From positions 1 to 64,000 of the forward strand of contig CACZQN010000001.1 of assembly GCA_902783375.1 (NCBI GenBank): a stretch of DNA of 64,000 nt, given 5' to 3'. The DNA comes from an uncultured Lachnospiraceae bacterium. GTDB lineage: Bacteria > Bacillota > Clostridia > Lachnospirales > Lachnospiraceae. The position numbers were made by a program, and so were the translations under genes. Shown here one piece after another: positions 1 through 9,293 of this stretch (its first letter is position 1; every line of letters begins with the position of its first letter). Under the pieces are notes generated by a model. The model did no database searches. It was not told where the DNA came from and worked only from the letters and a program-made list of their open reading frames with translations.

Positions 1-72
1 ATGTTCGGATACGTAGATCCGAGCTGTCAGGGGGATGTACAGGGTATCTGCGACACCTTCAAATTTACTCAT
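1..72 (-). CDS. SAM-dependent methyltransferase, LCM/PPM1-like (5' fragment)
   Basis: Only the first 24 codons lie in the window; the gene continues past the left edge. The start ATG (70-72) sits 9 nt after a good AGGAG ribosome-binding site. The N-terminus, MSKFEGVADTLYIPLTARIY, resembles leucine-carboxyl-methyltransferase-family (PF04072) proteins of Clostridia, in which this segment precedes the SAM-binding fold. No catalytic residue is visible. The family call is recall from a short stretch and is tentative; the open frame and ribosome-binding site are clear. It has its own promoter and a long leader and follows the rpsI terminator, so it is not part of the ribosomal operon. Confidence 0.55.
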   Translation of the reverse strand, partial: MSKFEGVADTLYIPLTARIYVSEH

Positions 73-264
73 ATGCTTTTACTCCTTCCCCCAGCCGTCA
101 CCGGCATCCGTCTTATGACGAACGAATTAGAAATCACATAGATCACCGCCCAGGCATGGCCTAAACGCTCACAACCGGGAATACGGCCAGCCAGCCTCTA
201 TTTCTCCCAACAACAAGTCCCTCAGGACGAGACATCCAGCAGTGGTTAGCCGCATCTAACCGCT
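73..264 (-). promoter_or_regulatory. long structured 5' leader of the methyltransferase gene
   Basis: About 190 nt lie between the predicted start of transcription and the ATG. The first part folds into a clear hairpin (GGTTAG / CTAACC, around 245-262). No open reading frame is recognisable. No T-box, S-box or cobalamin signature was found. It may be an unrecognised cis-regulator or simply a long UTR. Confidence 0.4.
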
Positions 265-270
265 GCCTAT

Positions 271-298
271 ATTATATTCCATTTCCGGAATAAATCAA
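271..298 (-). promoter_or_regulatory. SigA-type promoter for the methyltransferase gene
   Basis: TTGATT (293-298) and TATAAT (271-276) are separated by 16 nt, reading leftwards. It lies just after the rpsI terminator and before the long leader. Confidence 0.7.
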
Positions 299-326
299 GA
301 GCAGAAATCAAAAGAATTCTGGCATG

Positions 327-361
327 AAAAAACCCCGGAAACATTGAATTTCCGGGGTTTT
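327..361 (-). terminator. intrinsic terminator after rpsI
   Basis: Perfect 13-bp inverted repeat (329-341 with 349-361, 7-nt loop) with the GC core CCCCGG, followed on the minus strand by six T. It ends the rplM-rpsI transcript. Confidence 0.9.
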
Positions 362-380
362 GCATCTTTGTTGTTTTCGA

Positions 381-773
381 TTAACGCTTGGAGAACTGTG
401 GAGCCTTACGTGCTTTCTTCAAGCCGTACTTTCTTCTCTCCTTCATTCTCGGGTCACGTGTCAGGAATCCAGCCTTCTTCAGAGCCGGACGATATTCATC
501 ATCTGCCTCAAGAAGTGCTCTGGAGATACCATGACGGATTGCACCAGCCTGACCGGTGAAACCGCCGCCCTTGACATTCACAAGGACATCGAACTTATCA
601 GCAGTCTCTGTCAGAGCCAGAGGCTGACGGACGATGGTCTTCAGGGTCTCAAGACCGAAGTACTCATCGATATCTTTCTTATTGATGACAACTTTGCCGC
701 TGCCCGGTACCAGATAGACTCTTGCAACGCTGCACTTTCTTCTGCCGGTGCCATAATATCTTGCATTCGCCAT
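381..773 (-). CDS. rpsI: 30S ribosomal protein S9
   Basis: 130 aa, normal length for S9 (uS9). The family core [20 protein letters not shown] and the basic C-terminal tail ending in FSKR, which reaches the decoding site and P-site tRNA, are both intact. It starts 15 nt after the rplM stop and shares that gene's promoter, the classical L13-S9 pair. A strong terminator follows. Confidence 0.97.
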   Translation of the reverse strand: MANARYYGTGRRKCSVARVYLVPGSGKVVINKKDIDEYFGLETLKTIVRQPLALTETADKFDVLVNVKGGGFTGQAGAIRHGISRALLEADDEYRPALKKAGFLTRDPRMKERRKYGLKKARKAPQFSKR

Positions 774-788
774 TGCCGTATCCTCCTA

Positions 789-1229
789 TCAATATCTGCT
801 GGCAATTGTGTACACTTCCGGCTTCTGAGCCTTCTGTGCATATTCTGTGCCAGCATAGACATGAAGCTTTTTCAGCATCTTTCTGCCGAGTGTTCCCTTC
901 GGAAGCATACCTGCTACTGCATGAGCAACAACCTCTTCCGGGTTCTTCGCCATCTTCTGGCGAAGGGTCTCCTGCTTCAGACCGCCTACATAAGCAGTGT
1001 GATGATAATAGATCTTCTGATCCAGCTTCTTACCGGTAACCTTGATCTTGTCTGCATTGACGATGATCACAAAGTCTCCGGTGTCGACAAACGGAGTATA
1101 CTCCGGCTTGTTCTTACCTCTTAAAATGTTCGCCACCTCTGTAGCGAGGCGGCCAAGGGTCTGACCCTCTGCATCCACGAGATACCACTTCTTCTCGATG
1201 TTTGCAGGATTCGCCATATAAGTCTTCAT
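789..1229 (-). CDS. rplM: 50S ribosomal protein L13
   Basis: 146 aa L13 (uL13), an early-assembly protein of the large subunit. The family segments [18 protein letters not shown] and [18 protein letters not shown] are present. The reading frame stays open upstream, but ATG at 1227-1229 is chosen because it gives the conserved N-terminus MKTYMANP and sits 7 nt after GGAGG. The extra upstream codons fall inside a structured leader. It forms a two-gene unit with rpsI under its own promoter, though readthrough from truA is possible. Confidence 0.96.
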   Translation of the reverse strand: MKTYMANPANIEKKWYLVDAEGQTLGRLATEVANILRGKNKPEYTPFVDTGDFVIIVNADKIKVTGKKLDQKIYYHHTAYVGGLKQETLRQKMAKNPEEVVAHAVAGMLPKGTLGRKMLKKLHVYAGTEYAQKAQKPEVYTIASRY

Positions 1230-1498
1230 GGTCTTCCTCCGATTATGTGTCAGGCAGTCATCTGCCCTCTTCTTCTCCAGGCAGACACTGCCGGAGTTTT
1301 CTTGAAAATGTTTCTCTGCATCGACTGCAGATCTTCCATGCGGACTCCCCTCAGGAATTACCAGTTCCCGAACAGATCCCCGCCGACGGGCTGAGAACCC
1401 GCCTCCATGTCCGGATGTTCCTTCCGCACTGCTGATCTTTTCCCGTGGATGTCCGGGCCACGGAACCTCAGCTTGAGTGCATAGTTCACCCGTCACAA
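1230..1498 (-). promoter_or_regulatory. long structured leader upstream of rplM
   Basis: About 270 nt separate the predicted transcription start from rplM. It contains hairpins such as CCGTGG/CCACGG (1443-1463) and a CCCG/CGGG stem near 1380-1391. L13 leaders acting in autoregulation are known from other Firmicutes; whether this longer RNA belongs to that family cannot be told by eye. Confidence 0.5.
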
Positions 1499-1504
1499 TT
1501 CCCT

Positions 1505-1533
1505 ATTATATGCCCTGGCAGATTATTTGTCAA
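1505..1533 (-). promoter_or_regulatory. consensus SigA promoter for rplM-rpsI
   Basis: TTGACA (1528-1533), 17-nt spacer, TATAAT (1505-1510): perfect match at both boxes. It lies immediately downstream of the truA stop, so rplM-rpsI can be made independently of the upstream cluster. Confidence 0.9.
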
Positions 1534-1547
1534 CAAAAAAAACCACA

Positions 1548-2300
1548 TCAGTACTGGATTTCCACCAGAAAAAGTCCGTTCGGCGGGAAAGTCATCCCGG
1601 CTCTCGCCCGGTCCTTCGCCGCAAGAATCCCGGGGATCTCCTCCGGCCGGATCTTACCGATGCCGACAAAGTACAGTGTTCCCGCAAGGATACGAACCAT
1701 ATTATAGAGAAATCCGTTTCCTGTCACGGAGAGGATCCACTCATACCGTCCGTCCCCTCTCTCCTCGATCCGGTTCTGCAGCTCGTAGATTGTCCGGACC
1801 TTATTCTCCTTCTCTGTCTTTGCAGAACAGAAGGAGGTGAAATCATGTTCGCCGATCAGATATCCTGCCGCATCCCCGATCGCTCCGAGATCCGGCAGGT
1901 CCTTGACATGATGGGCATAGCGGAGCGCCGTCGGGACCTGGTGCTCCGAGATGAAGACATGGTATTCGTACGTCTTCTGCTTCGCGTCATACTGCGGATG
2001 AAAGCGGGCGTCGACTTCTTCGCTTTTCTGGATCTTGACAGCCGGCGGGAGGATGGTATTCAGCGCATAGCTGAACCGGTCCCCGGGGATCGTCGTGTCC
2101 GCATCAAAAACCGCCACATTTCCATATGCATGGACGCCGGCATCCGTTCTTGACGCGCCGATCACTCTGGTCTCCTGGCCGAGCAGTTTCGTGAGCGCGT
2201 CCCGCAGTTCTCCCTCGATCGTCGGCAGGCCGTTCGGCTGGATCTGGAAGCCACAGTAATCCGTCCCGTCATAGGCAACGGTGAGCTTGTAGCGGGCCAT
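1548..2300 (-). CDS. truA: tRNA pseudouridine(38-40) synthase TruA
   Basis: 250 aa. TruA converts uridines 38-40 of the tRNA anticodon stem to pseudouridine. The catalytic motif GASRTDAGVHA, carrying the nucleophilic Asp (about residue 52), is intact, as is the C-terminal NGFLYNMVRILAGTL segment. Two in-frame ATGs lie two codons apart; the second (2298-2300) is preferred because the AAGGAG box abuts the first ATG but is 6 nt from the second. It lies downstream of ecfT and the hydrolase gene, in the usual Firmicutes neighbourhood between the ECF genes and rplM. Confidence 0.95.
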   Translation of the reverse strand: MARYKLTVAYDGTDYCGFQIQPNGLPTIEGELRDALTKLLGQETRVIGASRTDAGVHAYGNVAVFDADTTIPGDRFSYALNTILPPAVKIQKSEEVDARFHPQYDAKQKTYEYHVFISEHQVPTALRYAHHVKDLPDLGAIGDAAGYLIGEHDFTSFCSAKTEKENKVRTIYELQNRIEERGDGRYEWILSVTGNGFLYNMVRILAGTLYFVGIGKIRPEEIPGILAAKDRARAGMTFPPNGLFLVEIQY

Positions 2301-2357
2301 AGGCATCTCCTTCTATCCTTTTTCCGCAATTTCTTTTCCTGCTGTTCTTCAACGTCC

Positions 2358-3116
2358 TTATAAGGCCTTGAAGAACGCAATCACTTTTTCATTCGCAAAT
2401 CCCATATGGTTCGGGTTCTGGAATCGGTGGTCCGCTCCCTCGACCGGTATGAATTCAATCACATTGTTTTCGGCAAATTCCCTGCAGCCTTCATACGGTA
2501 CGACTTCATCCTTCGTCCCATGCAGGATCAGGATGTCATCCGCGTAATCAAGATAATCCCGCTCGCGGATGTCATTGCTCTTCAGCTCTTCCAGAAAAGC
2601 ACCGGTGACCAGGATCTTCCGGTCGAAACCGACCTGTACATCTTTCCCTTTCATAATCCGCTCAAATTCATCGTTCTTCATGATGGTGTGGATCAGGGTA
2701 TCATACATGTTCACGGCCGGACACCGCAGCGCGATCTTCCGGAACGGATTTCCGTGGTCGGAGATATACTTCAGGAACAGATAGCCGCCGAAACTGGTCG
2801 TATAGGCATAGAGCTGATTCGCACCGAAGCGCTCTTTCGCCTCGCGGATCACCTCTCTCAGATAGGCATCACAATCTTCAAGTGTTATCTTTTTTCTGAC
2901 ATCGTCCCCGTGGGACGGCCAGTTAAATACAATCACAATCGTATTCTTTTCTTTGGAAAGCAGCTTCTCGGCAAACTTTTCGGTCGCGGTATTATCCTTA
3001 TGACCAGCAAAGCCTGTACCGCAGATCACTACCTTCTCGGCAGCCGCCTTCCCTTCATAATAAACCTTGCAGCGTATATTCATACCCTGCGTATTAATTT
3101 CAAAATATTTATACAA
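2358..3116 (-). CDS. alpha/beta hydrolase
   Basis: 252 aa cytoplasmic alpha/beta-hydrolase fold protein. The strand-elbow is TTSFGGY (nucleophile Ser about residue 108, with Thr-Thr replacing the usual first Gly of GxSxG). The likely acid is Asp in HGTKDEVVP and the base His in GADHRF near the C-terminus. No signal peptide. The substrate is unknown. It is inserted between ecfT (40-nt gap) and truA (57-nt gap), where most Firmicutes have nothing, and is probably co-transcribed with them. Esterase or peptidase activity are both possible. Confidence 0.8.
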   Translation of the reverse strand: MYKYFEINTQGMNIRCKVYYEGKAAAEKVVICGTGFAGHKDNTATEKFAEKLLSKEKNTIVIVFNWPSHGDDVRKKITLEDCDAYLREVIREAKERFGANQLYAYTTSFGGYLFLKYISDHGNPFRKIALRCPAVNMYDTLIHTIMKNDEFERIMKGKDVQVGFDRKILVTGAFLEELKSNDIRERDYLDYADDILILHGTKDEVVPYEGCREFAENNVIEFIPVEGADHRFQNPNHMGFANEKVIAFFKAL

Positions 3117-3156
3117 AACAAAACCTCATCTCTCTTACAGCACAGCCGCAGAGGAT

Positions 3157-3978
3157 TCACCATCCTATGAACTTCTTGGCGAAGAGATTCACCACGATCA
3201 GTACCACGAGGTACAGCAGCATAAAGAGATAGGCGAGCTTGTCACGGCGCTCATAGTGCAGCGGCTTCATCTTGGTCCGGCCGTCACCGCCGTGGTAGCA
3301 GCGTGCTTCCATGGCAAGGGCCAGATCATTGGCCCGGCGAAAGGCAGAAACAAAGAGCGGTACCAGGATCGGCACCAGTGCCTTTGCCTTCTGGATGATA
3401 TTCCCGGAATCAAAATCCGCGCCGCGGGCGGACTGTGCTTTCATAATCTTGTCCGTCTCCTCCAGGAGAATCGGAATAAAACGCAGTGCAATCGACATCA
3501 TCATCGCAATCTCATGCACCGGTACATGAATCTTTTTCAATGGGGCAAGGCTCTTCTCAAGCCCGTCCGTCAGCTGGTTCGGCGTTGTCGTCAGCGTCAT
3601 CAGCGACGAGCCGATGATCAGGAACAGCAGACGAATTGCCATAAACATGGCCGTCCGGAAGCCCTCATATGTAATCTGGATCCGGCTTGTAAAGCGGATC
3701 ATCGTCTCACCCGGTGTGAGGAACAGATTGAACACCACGGTAAAGATCAGCAGAATGAAGATGGCCTTCAGGCCGCGCAGGATGAACTTCGGCGGCACCT
3801 TGGACAGCCACACCACCAGGCACAGGAATGCGCCGGCGATGACGTAGCCGAGAAATGTGCTGAACAGGAACAGCGATATGATGAAAAGCAGCGTTCCTGC
3901 CAGCTTGACCCGCGGATCCAGCTTGTGGATGATGGAATCCGCAGGATAATACTGTCCGATGGTAATATCCCGGATCAT
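3157..3978 (-). CDS. ecfT: energy-coupling factor transporter transmembrane protein EcfT
   Basis: 273 aa membrane subunit of the ECF vitamin/metal transporter. It begins with the conserved segment ADSIIHKLDPRVKL and has several hydrophobic spans, plus the coupling segment with the A-R-G motif (MKAQSARGADFDS, about residues 181-193) that docks on the ATPases. It overlaps ecfA2 by 4 nt (ATGA), indicating translational coupling. No substrate-binding S component is in the window, as expected for a shared (group II) ECF module. Confidence 0.96.
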   Translation of the reverse strand: MIRDITIGQYYPADSIIHKLDPRVKLAGTLLFIISLFLFSTFLGYVIAGAFLCLVVWLSKVPPKFILRGLKAIFILLIFTVVFNLFLTPGETMIRFTSRIQITYEGFRTAMFMAIRLLFLIIGSSLMTLTTTPNQLTDGLEKSLAPLKKIHVPVHEIAMMMSIALRFIPILLEETDKIMKAQSARGADFDSGNIIQKAKALVPILVPLFVSAFRRANDLALAMEARCYHGGDGRTKMKPLHYERRDKLAYLFMLLYLVVLIVVNLFAKKFIGW

Positions 3979-4823
3979 ACTGCACCTGCTTTCCGCAGAA
4001 TCTCTGCCTTTGCTTCTTCGATGGTTGTAATATCCGTATCAACCGGAATGCCGGCTTCGTGCAGCCGGTTCATTGCAATCGTCACCTGCGGTGCAGACAG
4101 ACCGATCTTCTGCAGTTCCCGGTACTGGCGGAATACTTCCTTCGGCGTTCCGTCATAGCGCAGTTCCCCGTGGGACATGACCAGCACGCGGTCCACGTAA
4201 TTGGCGACGTCTTCCATACTGTGGGAAACCAGGATGACCGTCAGGCCATGCTCATGCAGGCGCGCAATCTGGTTCAGGATATCATCCCGTCCCTTTGGAT
4301 CCAGTCCTGCCGTCGGCTCATCAAGGATCAGGACATCCGGTTTCATGGCAAGAACGCCGGCAATCGCCGCCCGTCTCTTCTGTCCGCCGGACAGTTCAAA
4401 TGGCGAAGCACTGTAATATTTCTCTTTCAGGCGCACCAGCTGAAGTGCCTCCAGGGCGCGCTCCTTCGCCTGTTCCGGTGTCAGTCCCTGGTTCTTCGGT
4501 CCGAACATCACATCTTCCAGAACGGTCGACTCAAACAGCTGATGTTCCGGATACTGGAAGACGAGTCCCACATGGGTTCTCAGTTCCTTCATCGGAAAGT
4601 CTTTTTCGTAAATATTTCTTCCGTTATAGATGATCTGACCGCTGGTGGCCTTCACCAGTCCGTTCAGATGCTGGATCAGTGTGGACTTGCCGGATCCGGT
4701 ATGCCCGATGATTCCGACAAATTCTCCGTCTGTGATTTCAAAAGAGACATCCTTCAGGGCATGGCGCTCATAGGCTGTTCCTTCACTGTACACATAATTC
4801 ACATGCTCAGCGCGAATGCTCAT
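3975..4823 (-). CDS. ecfA2: energy-coupling factor transporter ATPase EcfA2
   Basis: 282 aa ABC ATPase. Walker A is GHTGSGKST (about residues 40-48), Q-loop [11 protein letters not shown], signature LSGGQKRR, Walker [13 protein letters not shown] and H-loop VSHSMED. With EcfA1 it forms the asymmetric ATPase pair that drives EcfT. It overlaps both neighbours by 4 nt, so the three genes are translationally coupled. Confidence 0.96.
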   Translation of the reverse strand: MSIRAEHVNYVYSEGTAYERHALKDVSFEITDGEFVGIIGHTGSGKSTLIQHLNGLVKATSGQIIYNGRNIYEKDFPMKELRTHVGLVFQYPEHQLFESTVLEDVMFGPKNQGLTPEQAKERALEALQLVRLKEKYYSASPFELSGGQKRRAAIAGVLAMKPDVLILDEPTAGLDPKGRDDILNQIARLHEHGLTVILVSHSMEDVANYVDRVLVMSHGELRYDGTPKEVFRQYRELQKIGLSAPQVTIAMNRLHEAGIPVDTDITTIEEAKAEILRKAGAV

Positions 4824-5686
4824 GCAGTCTCTCCTTTCATCTGCCAGACCATCTCTTCTACAAATTCATCGACATTAAGGATGGTGTCGCGGATCGGCAT
4901 GCCTGCCTTCTTGAGTTCATAGGCAAGTTTCGTCACCTGCGGCACATCCAGCCGGAGCTGTTCGAGCTCCTCGACATGCGAAAAGATCTCTCGCGGTTTT
5001 CCCTGCATGACGATCTTTCCGTAGTCCATGACAAATATGCGATCCGCCTCGATGACCTCATCCATATAATGGGTGATCAGGATCACGGTCACATTCTCTT
5101 CACGGTTCAGCTTCCGGACTGTCTGCAGAACTTCTTTTCTGCCGACAGGGTCCAACATCGCAGTCGGCTCATCGAGGACGATGCACTTCGGCCGCATCGC
5201 CATGATGCCTGCAATCGCAATCCGCTGCTTCTGCCCGCCGGATAGTCTGTTCGGGGAATGCTGACGGTACTCGTACATGCCAACCGCCTTCAGGCTCTCT
5301 TCCACCCTGCGCCAGATCTCTTCTGTCGGCATCCCGATATTCTCCGGGCCGAACCCGACATCCTCTTCCACAATCGAGGCAATGATCTGGTTGTCCGGAT
5401 TCTGGAAGACCATCCCGGCACGCTGTCTGACATCCAGCAGATGGCTCTCATCCGAGGTGTCCATGCCGTCCACCCAGACCGTTCCCTCTGTGGGAACGAG
5501 GAGGGCGTTCAGGTGCTTTGCCAGGGTTGACTTTCCGGATCCGTTGTGCCCGAGGATCGCAATAAAATCCCCCGGAGCAACATCCAACTGTACACCGTCG
5601 ATGGCCCGGACGATGGATTCGACATTCCCCTCCTCGTCACGGCGCTCATACTCATACACCAGATCTTTCGCTTTCACAATCGACAT
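4820..5686 (-). CDS. ecfA1: energy-coupling factor transporter ATPase EcfA1
   Basis: 288 aa ABC ATPase, partner of EcfA2. Walker A is [10 protein letters not shown]-loop VFQNPDNQI, signature LSGGQKQR, Walker [13 protein letters not shown] and H-loop [16 protein letters not shown] is typical of the EcfA1 branch, while EcfA2 carries YPEHQLFE. First gene of the ECF set, 117 nt after rplQ; no promoter is visible in that gap, so it likely depends on readthrough from the ribosomal operon. Confidence 0.95.
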   Translation of the reverse strand: MSIVKAKDLVYEYERRDEEGNVESIVRAIDGVQLDVAPGDFIAILGHNGSGKSTLAKHLNALLVPTEGTVWVDGMDTSDESHLLDVRQRAGMVFQNPDNQIIASIVEEDVGFGPENIGMPTEEIWRRVEESLKAVGMYEYRQHSPNRLSGGQKQRIAIAGIMAMRPKCIVLDEPTAMLDPVGRKEVLQTVRKLNREENVTVILITHYMDEVIEADRIFVMDYGKIVMQGKPREIFSHVEELEQLRLDVPQVTKLAYELKKAGMPIRDTILNVDEFVEEMVWQMKGETA

Positions 5687-5751
5687 GCTTTTCTACTCTC
5701 CAATCCACGCACGCAGCGCGGTACAATCTGTCCTCGGACAGACGGATAAAC

Positions 5752-5791
5752 AGGAAAGGGGCCATCCGCGTGAACATCCGGACAGCCCCTT
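5752..5791 (-). terminator. weak terminator or attenuating hairpin between rplQ and ecfA1
   Basis: AAGGGGC (minus strand, from 5791) pairs with GCCCCTT ending at 5756, with a partly paired interior (TCCG/CGGA). It is followed by TTTCCTG, a poor U tract. Partial termination would lower ECF expression relative to ribosomal proteins. Confidence 0.45.
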
Positions 5792-5803
5792 ATCATTCAA
5801 GTT

Positions 5804-6340
5804 TTATACCAGCTCAAGTACAACTTCCATCGCTGCATCGCCCTTACGAGGACCGATCTTCACGATACGTGTGTAACCACCGTTGCGGCCTGCATACTTC
5901 GGAGCAATCTCATCGAACAGCTTGCCGGTCAGGTCGACAGTCTTGGTACCACGCTTTCTGCCTGCGCCCTCTGCCGGTACTTCGGTCGGAACGTACAGGT
6001 AAGCGAGCATCTGGCGTCTTGCATGCAGTCTGGAAGGAAGATCCTTCTTGATCTCCTTGTCGACTTCATCGAAGAGTGCTACCTTCTTGCCGTCTACAAC
6101 TTCTTTGATTCTCTTGCCGTCTTTATCCTTGCGATAAACCTTCGCCTTTACGGTGACGTTCTCGTAGTTATCCTTTTCCTTGATAGCCAGAGTGATCATC
6201 TTCTCAGCGATCCGGCGAACTTCCTTCGCACGAGCTTCCGTGGTAACGATCTTGCTGTGATACAGCAGTTCAGTTACCTGGCTGCGGAGAAGGGCCTTTC
6301 TCTGGCTTGATGTCTTACCAAGCTTTCTATAGCCAGCCAT
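5804..6340 (-). CDS. rplQ: 50S ribosomal protein L17
   Basis: 178 aa. The N-terminal half ([21 protein letters not shown] and onward) is standard L17 (bL17). The protein is about 50-60 residues longer than the usual 112-130 because of a charged insertion (roughly residues 80-110, rich in Lys/Asp/Glu) before the conserved end. Long L17 versions occur in Lachnospiraceae-type Clostridia, so this is not a frame error. Last ribosomal gene of the alpha operon. Confidence 0.95.
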   Translation of the reverse strand: MAGYRKLGKTSSQRKALLRSQVTELLYHSKIVTTEARAKEVRRIAEKMITLAIKEKDNYENVTVKAKVYRKDKDGKRIKEVVDGKKVALFDEVDKEIKKDLPSRLHARRQMLAYLYVPTEVPAEGAGRKRGTKTVDLTGKLFDEIAPKYAGRNGGYTRIVKIGPRKGDAAMEVVLELV

Positions 6341-6376
6341 GTCTATATTCCTCCTATCAAACAGTCATATTCAGTG

Positions 6377-7336
6377 TCATTCCTCGGAAGTTTTCAGGGA
6401 AAGTCCCAGTTCTTTCAACTTGCCAAGGACTTCTTCCAGAGATTTCTTACCAAGATTTCTGACTTTCATCATCTCATCCGGAGTCTTGTCACAGAGTTCC
6501 TGAACCGTGTTGATTCCGGCTCTCTTCAGGCAGTTGAAGGAACGGACGGAGAGCTCGAGTTCGTCGATGCTCATCTCGAGAACCTTTCCGCGTTCATTCT
6601 CTGTCTTCGTGACCATGACATCCACTGTCTTCGCATTCTCTGAAAGATCGATAAAGGAGTTCAGATGCTCAGAGAGCACCTTCGCGGCAAGGCTGACCGC
6701 CTCATCCGGTCCCATCGTACCATCTGTGAATACTTCCAGTGTCAGTTTATCCAGATCTGTGACCGAGCCGACACGGGCATTCTCGACGCTGATATTCACA
6801 CGCTCAACCGGTGTGTAGATCGAGTCGATCGGAATGACATCCAGTGCCAGGTCTTCTGTCTTGTTCTTATCAGATGCAACGTACCCATGTCCCTTGGTGA
6901 TCACAAGTTCCATATAGAGTCTGGACTCCGGTCCGCCGGTCAGTGTCGCGATGACCTGATCCGAATTGATGATCGTGATGTCCGGATCAACCTGGATATC
7001 AGAAGCTCTGACAACGCCTTCACCTTCGAACTCGATATAGGCGGTCTTCGGCTCGTCGGAGTTGCTGTCATCTTTGACAGCCAGCGACTTGATATTCATA
7101 ATGATCTCGGTGACATCTTCCTTCACACCCGGAATCGGACTGAACTCATGCTTGATCCCGTCAATCTTAATCTGGCTGACGGCTGCACCAGGAAGCGATG
7201 AGAGCATAATCCGTCTGAGGGAATTGCCAAGCGTTGTACCATAGCCACGCTCCAGCGGTTCCACAACAAAACGGCCATACTTTTTATCATCGGAGATTTC
7301 AGCAATCACAATCTTTGGTTTTTCAAAATCAAACAT
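6377..7336 (-). CDS. rpoA: DNA-directed RNA polymerase alpha subunit
   Basis: 319 aa. The N-terminal domain (about 1-235), which dimerises and nucleates assembly, contains [20 protein letters not shown]. The C-terminal domain (about 250-310) has the DNA/UP-element contacting residues in [12 protein letters not shown] and [10 protein letters not shown]. Length and domain order are normal. It lies between rpsD and rplQ in the classical alpha operon. Confidence 0.98.
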   Translation of the reverse strand: MFDFEKPKIVIAEISDDKKYGRFVVEPLERGYGTTLGNSLRRIMLSSLPGAAVSQIKIDGIKHEFSPIPGVKEDVTEIIMNIKSLAVKDDSNSDEPKTAYIEFEGEGVVRASDIQVDPDITIINSDQVIATLTGGPESRLYMELVITKGHGYVASDKNKTEDLALDVIPIDSIYTPVERVNISVENARVGSVTDLDKLTLEVFTDGTMGPDEAVSLAAKVLSEHLNSFIDLSENAKTVDVMVTKTENERGKVLEMSIDELELSVRSFNCLKRAGINTVQELCDKTPDEMMKVRNLGKKSLEEVLGKLKELGLSLKTSEE

Positions 7337-7397
7337 TTAAAGCTCCTCCTTTGAGATGCGCCTCCGGACGGAGGCTTCAGTCGGGTTATTCGTTCAA

Positions 7398-7994
7398 TTA
7401 CTTGGAATACAACTCGACGATCAGCATCTCATCCACAGGAACATCAATCTGCTCTCTGGTAGGAATCTCGAGAACGGTACCAGAAAGAGACTCTTTGTCA
7501 GACTCCATCCATGCCGGTACTGCTCTTCCCTCAGTCGCCTCCAGGATGTCTTTCATTCTCTGGATGGACTTCTTCTTTTCCTTGACTTCGATCTTATCGC
7601 CGGCACTGACGATATAAGAAGGAATATTAACCTGCTTGCCGTTCACAAGAATCATCTTGTGGTCAACAATCTGTCTTGCTTCCTTACGGGTTCTTGCAAA
7701 TCCCATACGGAAAACAACGTTGTCCAGGCGAAGCTCAAGGAGAATCATCATGTTCTCACCGGTGGTGCCGTACTTCAGCTTCGAAGCTCTCTCGAAGTTG
7801 TTGCGGAACGGCTTCTCCAGAACACCGTAGATGAACTTTGCCTTCTGCTTCTCGCGAAGCTGCAGACCATACTCACTGACCTTTCTGCCGGATCTTGTGA
7901 GCTGTCTGTTGGACTTCTTATCGATACCCAGATATCCCGGCTCCAAGCCAAGGGATCTGCATCTCTTTAATACAGGGGTCATATCTCTAGCCAT
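7398..7994 (-). CDS. rpsD: 30S ribosomal protein S4
   Basis: 198 aa S4 (uS4), a primary 16S rRNA binder that nucleates 30S assembly and in some bacteria represses its own operon. The N-terminus has a single Cys (residue 12), so it is the zinc-free form. The S4 RNA-binding domain is around residues 90-150 ([19 protein letters not shown]). It lies between rpsK and rpoA. Confidence 0.97.
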   Translation of the reverse strand: MARDMTPVLKRCRSLGLEPGYLGIDKKSNRQLTRSGRKVSEYGLQLREKQKAKFIYGVLEKPFRNNFERASKLKYGTTGENMMILLELRLDNVVFRMGFARTRKEARQIVDHKMILVNGKQVNIPSYIVSAGDKIEVKEKKKSIQRMKDILEATEGRAVPAWMESDKESLSGTVLEIPTREQIDVPVDEMLIVELYSK

Positions 7995-8031
7995 GCTTAT
8001 CCTTACCTCCTACTGTAGCTTTCCGGTTTCA

Positions 8032-8436
8032 TCAGACTCTTCTGCGCTTCGGCGGTCTGCAGCCATTGTGCGGGATCGGTGTTACGTCCTTGATGGACAG
8101 AACATTGATACCACATGCCTGCAGGGCACGAATTGCAGCTTCACGGCCGGAACCTGGTCCCTTAACCATAACGTCTACATACTTCAGGCCATGTACGATT
8201 GCTGCCTTTGCAGCTGTCTCAGCAGCCATCTGTGCAGCATAAGGAGTCGACTTTCTGGAACCGCGGAAGCCAAGGCCACCGGCACTTGCCCAGGAAAGAG
8301 CATTCCCCTGTGTATCTGTCAGAGTCACAATTGTATTATTGAAAGAAGACTGAATATGCGCCTGTCCGCGCTCCACGTTCTTCTTGACGCGCTTCTTTGC
8401 AGCAGCCTTCTTTGCACCTGCTTTATTGCTAGCCAT
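8032..8436 (-). CDS. rpsK: 30S ribosomal protein S11
   Basis: 134 aa S11 (uS11) of the 30S platform. It has a Lys/Ala-rich N-terminus, the core segments [18 protein letters not shown] and [13 protein letters not shown], and the end [11 protein letters not shown]. Spaced 21 nt from rpsM. Confidence 0.97.
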   Translation of the reverse strand: MASNKAGAKKAAAKKRVKKNVERGQAHIQSSFNNTIVTLTDTQGNALSWASAGGLGFRGSRKSTPYAAQMAAETAAKAAIVHGLKYVDVMVKGPGSGREAAIRALQACGINVLSIKDVTPIPHNGCRPPKRRRV

Positions 8437-8457
8437 ATCTCAAGGATCCTCCTTCTG

Positions 8458-8826
8458 TTATTTCTTCTTATTCGCGATGGTCTTTCTCGGACCTTTTCTG
8501 GTACGAGCGTTGTTCTTGGTATTCTGACCACGGACCGGAAGTCCCTTTCTGTGGCGAATGCCTCTGTAGCAGCCGATCTCCTGAAGTCTCTTGATGTTCA
8601 TTGCGACTTCACGACGAAGATCACCTTCTACCATCACGTCTTCCTCGATTACATCACGAATCTTGGAAACATCTTCATCTGTAAGATCCTTGCAGCGAAT
8701 GTCCGGATCAACGCCGGCCTTCTCTAAAATCTTGCCCGCCGTAGTTCTTCCGATCCCATAAATATAGGTGAGACCGATCTCGACGCGCTTTTCTCTCGGT
8801 AAATCAACACCACTGATACGAGCCAT
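8458..8826 (-). CDS. rpsM: 30S ribosomal protein S13
   Basis: 122 aa S13 (uS13), a head protein forming the 30S-50S bridge with L5. [14 protein letters not shown] and the [20 protein letters not shown] tail are standard. The ribosome-binding site GGAGG is 11 nt upstream. It follows an unusual 319-nt structured spacer after rpmJ, although it belongs to the same transcript. Confidence 0.97.
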   Translation of the reverse strand: MARISGVDLPREKRVEIGLTYIYGIGRTTAGKILEKAGVDPDIRCKDLTDEDVSKIRDVIEEDVMVEGDLRREVAMNIKRLQEIGCYRGIRHRKGLPVRGQNTKNNARTRKGPRKTIANKKK

Positions 8827-9145
8827 GAATGTTTTCCTCCATTAGACATACAACTATGTGAAAATTCGACACACGGAGATGACGTTCCGTATGTCCAGCC
8901 GCTTTAAACCGTGACCGCATCCGGTACCGCTCCGGTCCGGTGGGTGGAAGCCCGCCCCACTGCTCACATGGGACGCTCCCGCGGAAAGCACTTCCGCACG
9001 GTATCACAGACGCTCATCCGCAGCCAATGCGGATGCTCCGGGATTCTCCCGGAGGACGGACTGATGATGACAGTCCCTGCGTCTATAACGCAGAAAGCAA
9101 GACCTTCATTTTAATTATCGAAATGTTCGATATGAAAATGAACGC
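8827..9145 (-). promoter_or_regulatory. 319-nt chain of hairpins between rpmJ and rpsM (candidate leader RNA)
   Basis: No gene fits here. Read on the minus strand, six hairpins follow almost without gaps: 9105-9142 (TTCATTTT/AAAATGAA enclosing ATCGAA/TTCGAT), 9077-9093 (CTGCGT/ACGCAG), 9058-9076 (GGACTG/CAGTCC), 9036-9054 (8 bp, CTCCGGGA/TCCCGGAG), 9015-9035 (8 bp, CATCCGCA/TGCGGATG) and 8981-8997 (GCGGAA/TTCCGC). Nearer rpsM are 8869-8894 (9 bp with one G-U) and 8846-8859 beside the ribosome-binding site. No poly-U tract, so these are not simple terminators. The position suggests control of the alpha operon, for example by S4 or S13 binding; this is inference. Confidence 0.6.
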
Positions 9146-9259
9146 TCAGCCCTGTCTCTGCTTGTGTTTCGGATTCTCGCAGATGATTCTGACGGAACCT
9201 TTTCTTCTGATCACCTTGCACTTTTCGCAAATAGGTTTCACAGACGACCTTACCTTCAT
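9146..9259 (-). CDS. rpmJ: 50S ribosomal protein L36
   Basis: 37 aa, begins [20 protein letters not shown]. Cys11, Cys14, Cys27 and His32 make the zinc site, so this is the zinc-binding (C+) form. ATG at 9257-9259 follows AAGGAG by 9 nt. It lies between infA (150-nt gap holding a promoter) and rpsM, the standard bacterial order. Confidence 0.95.
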   Translation of the reverse strand: MKVRSSVKPICEKCKVIRRKGSVRIICENPKHKQRQG

Positions 9260-9293
9260 TCGACATATCTCCTTTCATTAGAGTCCACTTTAT

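Noticed and set aside
73-264. 6S RNA, SRP RNA, RNase P RNA or T-box in the left-edge leader
   Set aside because: A stretch resembles 6S weakly, but 5' and 3' ends do not pair as required; no T-box AGGGTGGNACCGCG, SRP or RNase P core motif is present.
1230-1496. N-terminal extension of rplM
   Set aside because: The extra codons are not L13-like and fall in the leader; the conserved start MKTYMANP has the proper ribosome-binding site.
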